A program made the translations under genes and the position numbers. A DNA stretch of 64,000 nucleotides. Origin: CAZBMD01 sp964493325. Its GTDB lineage: Bacteria; Babelota; Babeliae; Babelales; RVW-14. Position 1 is the stretch's first letter, and each line of letters opens with the position of its first letter. Positions 41,820 through 50,056 of the stretch are shown one piece after another. The stretch covers positions 38,524 through 102,523 of the forward strand of contig CAZBMD010000004.1 of the NCBI GenBank assembly GCA_964493325.1. The letters run 5' to 3'. The notes beneath the pieces were generated by a model that saw only the letters and a program-made list of their open reading frames with translations, did no database searches and was not told where the DNA came from.

Positions 41820-43781
41820 TTAATCTTTCGTATCACTAGCATAGTCACCCAGTATCTTTGAGTCGACTTCTATTTTAGCATTTCTATACAAAGATGCAAT
41901 AAATGCATTAATCACCAAGTCTGCTTTTTTTATTTTCTCTTTTTTAATTATTTTCTTCTTGCCTGCCTCAAAAGAGGTTTCTTCTATTTGAGCCTCTTGA
42001 AGCTGCCCAAGCACAATCTCGTCTTTATGCTTGACGGTTAAGACCTGAGCAGCGTCTGTTAGGCCAAAAAGCTTGCTTCTTAGGCCTGCAATACCCTCAA
42101 ATCCTTTAAGCTTGCCGCCTCGCTTATCTTTTTTCATAGATTCTGTAATAACGAGCTTAACCCCCTGAGCCTTGGCAACATCCTCAATAGTAGCTTTCTT
42201 ATTGAGAATGGATTCCTTGGCATTTTTAACAGCAAGGCGCTGTGCATCTTTTGCCTTAGATTCATAGAAGCTAGATTCCACGTCCTCTTGAACAGCATCT
42301 AGGGTCGGAATGAAGGTTTTTTCTACCGATTTAACACGATAAACAATGTATTTATTTTCGTGAAGGATAAATCCATACTCAGCTGATCTATTTGAAAAAA
42401 CCTTCTTAGCAAGAGCTGCTTCAAAGCTTTCACCTGTTGTATCTTTTTCACTTAAAAAATCAGTTTCCTGTGGCTTTAAGTTATTGTTTTTTACAAAATC
42501 TGTAAGAGCATCGGTATTGGACTTAAGCGAATGCATTAAAATTTCTAAGTCACCCTTGAGCATGTGCACAGCTCGGCGGGTCTTCAAAACTTTAATCACT
42601 TCGTCGCGAACAGCATCAAGTGGCTTTTCTTCAGCTTTAAAGCGTTCAACGAGCTGCAAAATTTCGTAGCCTTTTTGTGTCTTGATGACACTAGAAAGAT
42701 CTCCAGGATTTTTCAATTTAAATGCTGCAGCTTCTACTTCCACATCCAATCGACCTCGCTCAGCAATAGTAATCAAGCCGCCATTCTTGGAAGAAGCTTC
42801 TTGAGAGTGAATTTTAACAGCTTCTACAAAGCCTTCAGGTTTGTTGGTAAATTCTTTTTTCAATTCTTGGGCCTTTTTAAAAATGGCAGGCCTATTTTTT
42901 TGATCAGCATGCAAGACCAAACGTCTTACCGTCACTTTGGGTGGGACCCTAAAAAGTGCTGTTTTATTTTTGTCATAAAATTGCTGAATCATGTGATTAT
43001 CTATTTCAATTTTTTCAGCATATTCTTGTGCATCAATTTTCCAATAAATTAGTTTTCTTTTCTCTGGCACGCGATAAGCTTCTTTATTTTTTTGGTAAAA
43101 AAGTTCCAACTCTTTTTCATCAATTTTTTCTTGCTCAACTTCTTTCAAAAATTTATCTAAAGGAAACGTCAAAAGCGCAAAGCTTTTTGATGCACTATTT
43201 TCTAAAAAATCACTCTTGCTGTGATGATTAGACGAATATTCTGCACAACGTAAGAATTCGGTAACAAGTTTACGCTTTAATTCTTCTTCTTTTGCTTTTT
43301 CAAATTCAGCAGGAGTAGATGCAAGTCTTTTTACGTATCCTTGATATACGTCCATGTTAACATTGCCCTGTGCATCGGTAATGCCTTGAGGAAATGATTT
43401 AACGAGCATTTCTTTGAACCAATCTGAATCAAGATGAATAGCGAAAGAATCCTTGATTGTATCAATTAGTTTTTCTTTTACGCACGCATCAAGCGCAACT
43501 TGTTCTGGTTTATTGCCGCCAAGAATGCTAGTGATGAACATTGATTCTGAAACGCCATACATACGAGCGTAACTTCTGAGCGAGTCTATTCGTGTATTAA
43601 GATCGTTAAGTGCTCGCCTAAATTGACTGTAGGTTATCTTGTCTCCATTGACAGAGGCTATTTTAGATTCGTATCCACCACCCATAAATAATCCATAGGC
43701 GCTACCAATGGCAAGCGCCACCAAAACAACCCACAATACAGAGTGCCATTTTTTCATTTCTTTTCTAAAAATATAAATCAT
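41820..43781 (-). CDS. PpiD/SurA-like periplasmic peptidyl-prolyl isomerase
   Basis: Membrane-anchored chaperone for exported proteins. N-terminal span about 14-32 (VLWVVLVALAIGSAYGLFM), a SurA_N-type helical domain (about 40-200) with VNGDKITYSQFRRALNDL, a parvulin domain (about 285-395: VTVRRLVLHADQKN, GGLITIAERGRLDVEVEAAA, GYEILQLVERF), and a C-terminal SurA/PpiD-like half. 653 residues matches PpiD (about 620). ATG 43781 has AAGGA upstream. It probably serves the many secreted proteins of this genome. Confidence 0.85.
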   Translation of the reverse strand: MIYIFRKEMKKWHSVLWVVLVALAIGSAYGLFMGGGYESKIASVNGDKITYSQFRRALNDLNTRIDSLRSYARMYGVSESMFITSILGGNKPEQVALDACVKEKLIDTIKDSFAIHLDSDWFKEMLVKSFPQGITDAQGNVNMDVYQGYVKRLASTPAEFEKAKEEELKRKLVTEFLRCAEYSSNHHSKSDFLENSASKSFALLTFPLDKFLKEVEQEKIDEKELELFYQKNKEAYRVPEKRKLIYWKIDAQEYAEKIEIDNHMIQQFYDKNKTALFRVPPKVTVRRLVLHADQKNRPAIFKKAQELKKEFTNKPEGFVEAVKIHSQEASSKNGGLITIAERGRLDVEVEAAAFKLKNPGDLSSVIKTQKGYEILQLVERFKAEEKPLDAVRDEVIKVLKTRRAVHMLKGDLEILMHSLKSNTDALTDFVKNNNLKPQETDFLSEKDTTGESFEAALAKKVFSNRSAEYGFILHENKYIVYRVKSVEKTFIPTLDAVQEDVESSFYESKAKDAQRLAVKNAKESILNKKATIEDVAKAQGVKLVITESMKKDKRGGKLKGFEGIAGLRSKLFGLTDAAQVLTVKHKDEIVLGQLQEAQIEETSFEAGKKKIIKKEKIKKADLVINAFIASLYRNAKIEVDSKILGDYASDTKD

Positions 43782-44138
43782 TGCAGTATCCTTTCCTTGC
43801 CTTGCTTTATTTTTTCTATTCTTGTGTTGGTATCTCTTAAGAATTGCAGTTTACCGTAGAAACACCTTTTTTCCAAGACAAAGCACGTATGATTTAAACA
43901 AAGCGAATCAGTTTGAAAAAAGCTCCAAAAGCGCCTGCCTGAGCGCCGATCAGAAGACGAAAACAAGAACCCCCATAATCAACAGAAACTGAATCGACAC
44001 ATGTAAAACAATTGCAAAAAACAATTGGTGTATTGCTGGCAAAATTTGGGCTATTTTGAAAAAACCCTCAGTAATTAATCCAAATAAAAATGCGTGGCGA
44101 TTGATTTTATTGATTTATTTTCTCGGTGAAATTTTGGC
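43782..44138. other. Intergenic gap between miaA and the ppiD-like gene
   Basis: 357 bases. I see no gene, tRNA or strong terminator. The right-hand promoter-like pair for the ppiD-like gene is listed separately. A GC-rich patch at about 43936-43952 can form a short imperfect hairpin. Confidence 0.5.
43848..43876 (-). promoter_or_regulatory. Promoter candidate for the ppiD-recA-infC run
   Basis: On the minus strand: -35 TTGGAA (43871-43876), 17-base spacer, -10 TAAACT (43848-43853), about 65 bases upstream of the ATG. Good spacing, moderate match. Confidence 0.4.
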
Positions 44139-45098
44139 TTAAGATTGCCGCAAAAAACTATCTACGGCTTTAAATACCAGAGATTCATCATCTCCAACTT
44201 CAAAAATTTGATAATCCCAATCACTTGGTCTATTTTGTGTACCAAGTAATTTTTCAAATCCCCGCCAAAAAGTTTCTTGCCGCTTCGCATATTGCCTTGT
44301 TTGGATTTTTATTTTTTCAAGAACCTCTGGGAGCTTAGCAACAGACTTTCCTTCTTTTATCCAATCAAACAGTATGGAATAACCAATTAGATTTTTTTCT
44401 ATCAAAAACTGTTCCCAGGGACTACCGATAAGTTTTTCAGCCTCATCAACCCAGCGATCTTCCATAATCATTATTTCAGTCCGCTTTTCAATTCGATCAA
44501 GCATGGTGGCCCGATTTTGTCGTCGATACAAAAATAGAGGTCGAACTTTGGGGTCAAAAGCTGGCTTGAGTGATGAGGCCGGCATTCCCGTTGCTTGCCA
44601 GATAGCAAGCGCTCGCTTAATCCGATATTCATCATGAGGGTGCAACTCTTGAGCTCTTACAGGATCAACGCTTTGTAATTGTGTCCACAAATTACCCTCA
44701 GCAAAAAAAGAACTCTCTTTTTCTTTAGAGGCCTTAACAGGGAATTCGTTGGGAGGAAAGAAAATAGATTTAATATAAAAAAAAGAACCACCGACAACAA
44801 TGGGAACATTGCCGCGTGCAATTACCTCCTTGACCTTGTCCAGGAGGTATGTTCGATAGAGCCGAACATTAAGGTCAACCGGCTCATCAAGAATATCAAA
44901 AAGATGCGCTTTAAATGGATACTCTTTCCATAAAGGCTTTGCTGTACCAACAGTCAGCGGTTTATAAAACTGACCAACGTCGATATTAATAATTTCTCCA
45001 CCCAGCGTACGGGCAAGATTTTCAGAAAGCTGCGTTTTTCCAGATGCAGTCGGCCCAATAATAAAGAGCACTGATGGATATGTTGATTGTGTTGTCAT
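44139..45098 (-). CDS. miaA: tRNA dimethylallyltransferase MiaA
   Basis: Adds the dimethylallyl group to A37 of UNN-reading tRNAs. P-loop IIGPTASGKTQLSENLA at about 13-29, the DVGQFYKPLTVGTAKP stretch (substrate Asp; family D-S-x-Q-x-Y), VVGGSFFYIKSIFFP and the C-terminal RQYAKRQETFWRG block. 319 residues is normal. AAGGG precedes the start. It is 18 bases after the CarD gene, on the same strand. Confidence 0.94.
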   Translation of the reverse strand: MTTQSTYPSVLFIIGPTASGKTQLSENLARTLGGEIINIDVGQFYKPLTVGTAKPLWKEYPFKAHLFDILDEPVDLNVRLYRTYLLDKVKEVIARGNVPIVVGGSFFYIKSIFFPPNEFPVKASKEKESSFFAEGNLWTQLQSVDPVRAQELHPHDEYRIKRALAIWQATGMPASSLKPAFDPKVRPLFLYRRQNRATMLDRIEKRTEIMIMEDRWVDEAEKLIGSPWEQFLIEKNLIGYSILFDWIKEGKSVAKLPEVLEKIKIQTRQYAKRQETFWRGFEKLLGTQNRPSDWDYQIFEVGDDESLVFKAVDSFLRQS

Positions 45099-45116
45099 AG
45101 CCCTTTTTAACTATTT

Positions 45117-45674
45117 TTAAACTTGCGAGGTAGCACCATCTTGCGATGCCCCAAAGCCACGATCATGAAAGATAAATTGTTTAAATGGACTGCGTAGCTC
45201 TTGAATGACATAGTCTCGATCTTTATTTAATATTACCTGCATCTCTTGCAAAAGCAATTCTTCCGTTGTTTGCAGAAGCGTTCTCTCTCCAAACGACAAA
45301 TCTTTTTGCTGCGCAACATACATCAAGTCGCGATAAATTTTTGCAACTTCAAGAAGTTTACCGCTTTGGATTTTTGACTGATAGTCTTTATGCCGCCTGT
45401 TCCATCCGCTCGGCGTAAAGTCAATACTTTCAAGTTTGCGAATAGGCTGCTTGGCAAGCTCTGTCATCACAAGAGAGACTACCTCAAGATCACTTGGATA
45501 CCGAATGCCAACAGAATCTGCATTATAAAGCGGAACCAAAATAGTCATATCTTTAAAAAGAAACGCGAGCTTTAAAAATAAAACTACGCTTTCGCCTACA
45601 CGCTTCTCGGCGATCTCTTCAACGACAGCAACTCCGTGTCCTGGATAGATTACTTTATCGTTTAGTTTAAACAT
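45117..45674 (-). CDS. CarD/CdnL-family transcription regulator
   Basis: The N-terminus FKLNDKVIYPGHGVAVVEEI is the RNA-polymerase-interaction (TRCF-RID-like) Tudor fold. The helical C-terminal part (about 75-165) has the DNA-contact region with FTPSGWNRRHKDYQSKIQSG, including the conserved Trp-Asn-Arg-Arg. CarD binds RNA polymerase beta and stabilises open complexes at rRNA and other promoters. 185 residues fits. AAGGA is at the start. Confidence 0.9.
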   Translation of the reverse strand: MFKLNDKVIYPGHGVAVVEEIAEKRVGESVVLFLKLAFLFKDMTILVPLYNADSVGIRYPSDLEVVSLVMTELAKQPIRKLESIDFTPSGWNRRHKDYQSKIQSGKLLEVAKIYRDLMYVAQQKDLSFGERTLLQTTEELLLQEMQVILNKDRDYVIQELRSPFKQFIFHDRGFGASQDGATSQV

Positions 45675-45706
45675 ACCGTTCCTTTAAGAACGTCCCGGTG
45701 GACGAG

Positions 45707-46684
45707 TTATTCCTGGGATGTGTTGTTACTGCTCTTTAGGCAAAAATATTCAGTGATCTTCACTAAAAAAACACTAGCTGAAATTGTTAATAAAACTACG
45801 CGATCCTTAACCCAATCAACAAGAGAGAAGGGTTTAACCACAGGATCTTGATTCACAGCAAGCCGCTCAATTGACTGAGCAAAAAGTTCGATAAAATTAT
45901 TTATAACATCGATTATTTGATCTATGGGCAAAGAACTAATTGTAGCATACGATGCAAGTACAGGATCAGCTTGATCCCCGATAGGAATATTCTGACTTGA
46001 AAGTAGATTATTTATCAAATCATATAGTAGCGAATCGGTTGGAATCAAAGTTTCATTGGCGCAATATTGATACAGGATTGCTACAACACAAAGAAAATCT
46101 TTTAAACTTTCGTAAGCCATGATAGAGCTACGCTCTATATCGGTCATTTCTGGATTTAACTGATTGATAACTGCAAGATCTTGCGCAAAAACTGTATAGA
46201 ATAAAGTATTTTCTTGATTATTATTGGTATTGCTAAAATCAAACTGCTTTAACGCATCCCAATAGGCAAATAACTTATCACAACAATGTGAGACCTGCAT
46301 TTCCTGCAAGCAATCTCTAAGCGCAAGTGTTTTTACTTGACCCATGAGCTGATCAAAAGGGAATTTCTCAAAAAGCTGCGACAAAATGCCTTCTTCAACC
46401 ATGGCCGAAACAACATTTTCTTGTCCGAGGCCAAGCCATAACAAAAAGCCACGCGTATCAACTTTTAAAGTATCGCGTAGACAATCAACAAATCGACAAG
46501 ACTTATCAATATGCCCACGGAACAGAAGAGCTTTCTGTTGACTCAACGATATGGAGCATTTTTTTGCGTCAGATTGAGTCATTGATCTGCGCATTTTTTT
46601 ATTAGCATGTTTTTTCTGCTGCACGGGGCATACTGCACCTGCAACAAGAAATATACCAACCAGAGAAATAAACCGCGTATTCAT
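45707..46684 (-). CDS. Exported helical protein with C-terminal membrane anchor, unknown function
   Basis: No family recognised. Signal segment MNTRFISLVGIFLVAGAVCP (the Cys is not in a good lipobox), then a basic patch, a mostly helical body (about 45-280, with six or so Cys), and one hydrophobic segment near the C-terminus (about 292-312, VVLLTISASVFLVKITEYFC). GGAAGGG precedes the start. Probably inner-membrane anchored with a periplasmic body. Confidence 0.6.
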   Translation of the reverse strand: MNTRFISLVGIFLVAGAVCPVQQKKHANKKMRRSMTQSDAKKCSISLSQQKALLFRGHIDKSCRFVDCLRDTLKVDTRGFLLWLGLGQENVVSAMVEEGILSQLFEKFPFDQLMGQVKTLALRDCLQEMQVSHCCDKLFAYWDALKQFDFSNTNNNQENTLFYTVFAQDLAVINQLNPEMTDIERSSIMAYESLKDFLCVVAILYQYCANETLIPTDSLLYDLINNLLSSQNIPIGDQADPVLASYATISSLPIDQIIDVINNFIELFAQSIERLAVNQDPVVKPFSLVDWVKDRVVLLTISASVFLVKITEYFCLKSSNNTSQE

Positions 46685-47009
46685 GGCAACCCTTCCAAAG
46701 GTTTACGAACAAACAACAGGTCGCCTCCAATTTTTCTGAAAGAACGGTTCATAGTAGCAGATTTTTTTCTTGTGATACAAGAACCTATTAAATTATGAGC
46801 TTTTATATCATTTTTGCACCAAGGAACCATCTTTCTCTTAAGTGTTGAACTTAATTTATGACAACGTTTTTACTGTGCCTTCTATGATAAAATAGCCATT
46901 TTGATATTATCAACATTTTAGTAGAAGAGAGTTCTATTTGACGTCAGGGAGCTTTGTCGCTACGATCATAAATGTTGCTGCAATAAAATTAATAAATCTT
47001 TGGAAGCCT

Positions 47010-47405
47010 ATGAACCTTACCCTATCTTTAATCATAATTCTCCTATTTTCTCTGTCTATTAATACCCAAACATCTTGCAACAACACCAAGAAAGACAAGC
47101 CCCATATTACTGCAGATGAAAAAGAAGTTTCAGATTCTGTTGATAAATTCAATGCCCAAATAGAAGAGGTTGCTCATCTTCTATCTAAGAAATCAAAAAC
47201 AAAAAACCTGGCGCAATTAAGTAAGCTGCGTGTTCGCCTGCATGATATCAAAGCGGATGCTGCTTCTCGAAAAATAGATACGCTTATTGATGTTGACAAG
47301 ATATTGTCACTCGAATCTTCGATCTCTGCCTATATAGCAGCTTCAACAAGTACTACCAACACCGATACTCTCAGAAAAAGAGAATCACGAAAGCTGCGTG
47401 CTTAA
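47010..47405 (+). CDS. Small secreted charged protein
   Basis: No family recognised. ATG 47010 (MNLTLSLIIILLFSLSINTQ) gives a signal peptide and has GGAA upstream; the frame is open from 46938 but that stretch is less signal-like. The body, about 110 residues, is Lys/Ser/Asp-rich helix with a coiled-coil feel (NAQIEEVAHLLSKKSKTKNL) and a basic C-terminus. A Cys at about residue 23 is not in a proper lipobox. Confidence 0.55.
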   Translation: MNLTLSLIIILLFSLSINTQTSCNNTKKDKPHITADEKEVSDSVDKFNAQIEEVAHLLSKKSKTKNLAQLSKLRVRLHDIKADAASRKIDTLIDVDKILSLESSISAYIAASTSTTNTDTLRKRESRKLRA

Positions 47406-47611
47406 AGCGGCAACTTTCGTTCCTCTTATTGCCCCCAACCCCTTGTTTGCAACTATTAATCTACAACATCATAAGTCCAGCATGTAAGAAATTTTATAAA
47501 AACCTTCGTCTTGTCTTTTGAATCCCATCTTTTCCCCCCATAAATCTATTAAAAATTAACGACATTGCTATACTCAGAAGGAAATAAACTTTCTAATAAG
47601 GGGTTACAACC

Positions 47612-48970
47612 ATGAACATGGATAAAAGCAGCGCAACATCAAAATTCTTATCCGGTTTTAAGTGGAACCTTTTTGGCAGTATTTCCTACGAATCCATAAA
47701 AGCGCTCCATTGTTTCCTGCTTCTGAATAACCTACAGCCGCATGTTTACGGGTTCTTGGGTAGTCTTTTTGCAACAGTCTATCTAGCAACTTATATTGCT
47801 GACTTTGGCGCCACAAACTCTATACCACCATTTTCCGGCCTATTCACCCGCAGCCAATCCAACTTAAAACAATTCCTCCTCAAATATTCACTGCTACCAC
47901 ACATCCCAATTGTTCTTGCCGCTGCAACAGTATTTACCTTCCTATGGAGTAAGCGACTTACCATTGTTGATGCCCCACCTTACCTATTCATCGTTCCTGG
48001 GCTTATTATTTTTGAAACCATGCGATCCTTTCTCCGCCAATTCCTCCACACAACTTTTCAGAGCAGGATAACTGTCATCGTCGAAGTCGCTCTCATGATC
48101 GGCTATTTTGCCGCAATCTGGGGTCCGCATTGGCTTTTTGGCTACCCACTAACGCTTAACCTTATTTTCCTTCCCCATCTACTTGACTCTATTCTAGCTG
48201 TAAGCATCCTTATTTTCCTTGTTATCCGTTATCGCCAAACCCTGCCAACAACCCCACTTGATTTGCCTACAAAGATCGGCAAACGACTAACTACCACTAA
48301 GACATTTAACTACCTATTGCGTGTCAGCAGAAATATGTTTACCAGCAACTTTCTAACGCCTCTTTTTGCCTCAAAATTTGGCTTACAATCAGCTGGAATG
48401 TTCTATTTTGCAAGCACACTTGCCAACACCACCCAATCCATCGTCAAAGCTGTTATAAGCTACTCTGGTGGAGCACTCCTTGCAAACCTAAAAGATGCCC
48501 CTCAGCAAGAAAAAAAAGAAGCTTTTAGGCTCATCTCAGAAAAACTCATGCATGTTGTAGCACCGGTAATCATATTCTTAACCATCAACCATCAAGCTGT
48601 TATTCGTCTAGGCTATTCGCAAAACATCACTGGCAAGACACTATCTCTAGGTCTTTTATTTCTTATTATTAGTTTTACCGAGTTCTTTTTCATCTTGTAC
48701 GAACAGTTCTACATTATCGAAGAAGCGTCTAACAAATTATTTATTTTCAAGATTCTTGAAATTTCTATTTTCTACGGCCTAATCGCCTTCAACCACAACT
48801 TATCACTCGTCTCAACGCTCATCAGTGTAATCATAATACGATTTATGAGCCTATCCATCATAGCCATCAACGCCTTCTATCTCTGGCGCATCATGCCCAA
48901 TTTTAAGACCAATCTAAAATATCTAGCACTTTGCTTTGCCGCATCACTTCTCTGCTTACTTATTCTCTAA
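47612..48970 (+). CDS. MOP-superfamily (polysaccharide/lipid flippase-like) membrane protein
   Basis: Twelve or more predicted spans in 452 residues and an overall Wzx/MATE-like layout (MDKSSATSKFLSGFKWNLFG; YLATYIADFGATNSIPPFSG; SAGMFYFASTLANTTQSIVK). Such proteins flip undecaprenyl-linked sugars or lipids. No glycosyltransferase gene is nearby, so the substrate is open. AAGGGG at the start. The coding strand is strongly C-rich, as expected for a plus-strand (lagging) gene in this arm. A short terminator follows. Confidence 0.72.
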   Translation: MNMDKSSATSKFLSGFKWNLFGSISYESIKALHCFLLLNNLQPHVYGFLGSLFATVYLATYIADFGATNSIPPFSGLFTRSQSNLKQFLLKYSLLPHIPIVLAAATVFTFLWSKRLTIVDAPPYLFIVPGLIIFETMRSFLRQFLHTTFQSRITVIVEVALMIGYFAAIWGPHWLFGYPLTLNLIFLPHLLDSILAVSILIFLVIRYRQTLPTTPLDLPTKIGKRLTTTKTFNYLLRVSRNMFTSNFLTPLFASKFGLQSAGMFYFASTLANTTQSIVKAVISYSGGALLANLKDAPQQEKKEAFRLISEKLMHVVAPVIIFLTINHQAVIRLGYSQNITGKTLSLGLLFLIISFTEFFFILYEQFYIIEEASNKLFIFKILEISIFYGLIAFNHNLSLVSTLISVIIIRFMSLSIIAINAFYLWRIMPNFKTNLKYLALCFAASLLCLLIL

Positions 48971-49007
48971 ATAAGTAGTCCCGTTTTCACAAAAATAAAC
49001 AGACCGT

Positions 49008-49025
49008 GCGGCAGGGCCGCTTTTT
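49008..49025 (+). terminator. Terminator after the flippase gene
   Basis: GCGGC, AGG, GCCGC followed by five T and a second T-run. It lies about 38 bases after the stop. Confidence 0.65.
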
Positions 49026-49111
49026 CCCCTTTTTGATTTATTTTTATAACAATGAAAACATTGATCCAGAAATGGATTTTCGAAGAACTAAATGACCAGA
49101 AATAAATAAAT

Positions 49112-49162
49112 GTTCAATTGGTTCATGTGTATCAACTCGCCGCACATCGTTCGATTGGTTTG
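49112..49162 (-). repeat. Third copy of the spaced CCAATTGAAC motif pair
   Basis: On the minus strand CCAATCGAACG (49158-49148) is followed 37 bases later by CCAATTGAAC (49121-49112). The upstream flank GATACACATGAA resembles the flank of the copy at 22793 (GATCCATACAAA). Confidence 0.45.
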
Positions 49163-49199
49163 TTTTATTTATAGCACGCGTGTATCGCGTGGGCGTATG

Positions 49200-49680
49200 T
49201 ATTAGTTATCAAAATTACAACAATAACTACTACTACAATTACTACTACGATACTAATCCGATTCACTACTACTTATACTTATTAACTACTCTTGCTTTAT
49301 ATATCTATTATCTATACAACACAACTATCTATACAACACTGCAACACTACACTACCTTACTACCTTACTATTTTAACTACTCTTAATTACCTTCTAAATA
49401 ACCTATTACCCCATCTAGTTGTTTTAATTATTCAGCGGCTAATACACTTACACTAATGCTTAGACTAATACTTACATATTATTACTTATGAATTATACGA
49501 CTATGTAATTGGCTATATCTATATCTATATCTATGCAATTGATTACATCCTTATCCCTTGATTACATCCTTAACCCCTATCCCTATCCCTTAATCCCTTT
49601 AACCCCTACCTTACTCCATAGGCACCTAGTATGACTATTAACTATCTCCCCCAAACACCTCACCCATTCACCCCCCCCTT
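49200..49680. other. G-depleted low-complexity tract
   Basis: About 480 bases with roughly 24 G on the plus strand (about 5 percent), made of CTA/TAC/TAT-type words and, at the right end, CCCTAT, CCCTTAA and C-runs. No convincing gene: the open frames here encode only Tyr/Asn/Thr- or Pro-rich strings without ribosome sites. There is no fixed repeat unit and no CRISPR-like spacing. Nothing else in the window has this composition. Confidence 0.8.
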
Positions 49681-49734
49681 CCCACGGAGTCAAAACCCCC
49701 CTGCCTCGTTTAAAACACCCCCGTGCCATACCCA

Positions 49735-49955
49735 CGAGCCCACGGTAAAGGGCAGGAGGGTGGCAGACGGAGTGACCGGGTCGCGCGGCGGCGGAAATGA
49801 AGGGAAAAAGGCAGAATAATGCCCGCGGAGCGATAAAAAGCCGAAAAAAGGTGGCCCCCGGAGGATGAGTGCCTATTTTTTAACATAATATTTTATTATG
49901 CGAAGAATAATAAGTATTGCGATAGAAATATGAGTGAAGTAGACTCATATTTTCT
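49735..49955 (+). ncRNA. GC-rich island with downstream hairpin: possible structured RNA
   Basis: About 140 bases (49735-49873) are far richer in G+C than anything nearby and contain short complementary pairs (GGCA/TGCC around 49810-49822, GGCCCCC/GGAGG segments). A clean terminator-like hairpin follows: AAATATGAGT (49926-49935) with ACTCATATTT (49943-49952), then TCTC. I could not match RNase P, tmRNA, 6S or SRP RNA motifs. The strand is inferred only from the hairpin side. Confidence 0.35.
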
Positions 49956-49965
49956 CAAAAAAATA

Positions 49966-49994
49966 TTGACACTCCTTCATTGGGACACTAAACT
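49966..49994 (+). promoter_or_regulatory. dnaK promoter candidate
   Basis: TTGACA (49966-49971), 17-base spacer, TAAACT (49989-49994), 62 bases before the dnaK ATG. It is the best sigma-70-like match I saw. A CIRCE heat-shock repeat is not present. Confidence 0.6.
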
Positions 49995-50056
49995 TACCTT
50001 AGTACAAATTAGAAATATAAAAATGATATCAACAGTCACCAAGAAAAGGAAAAAAC

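Noticed and set aside
43930..43990. tRNA-like GC-rich patch upstream of the ppiD-like gene
   Set aside because: No T-arm consensus and no cloverleaf pairing.
49180..49386. Tyr/Asn/Thr-rich reading frame in the G-poor tract
   Set aside because: Composition follows the low-G DNA; no ribosome site and no protein-like pattern.
49200..49620. CRISPR or microsatellite array in CTA-rich DNA
   Set aside because: No repeat unit of constant length and no spacers.
49631..49819. Pro-rich reading frame across the C-rich to GC-rich junction
   Set aside because: Arises from C-runs; no ribosome site, and it crosses two very different sequence types.
49740..49880. RNase P RNA, tmRNA or SRP RNA
   Set aside because: Their diagnostic conserved segments (for example GAGGAAAGTCC of RNase P) are absent.
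49966..50000. CIRCE (HrcA) element before dnaK
   Set aside because: TTGACACTC begins like one arm, but the required GAGTGCTAA-type arm nine bases later is missing.
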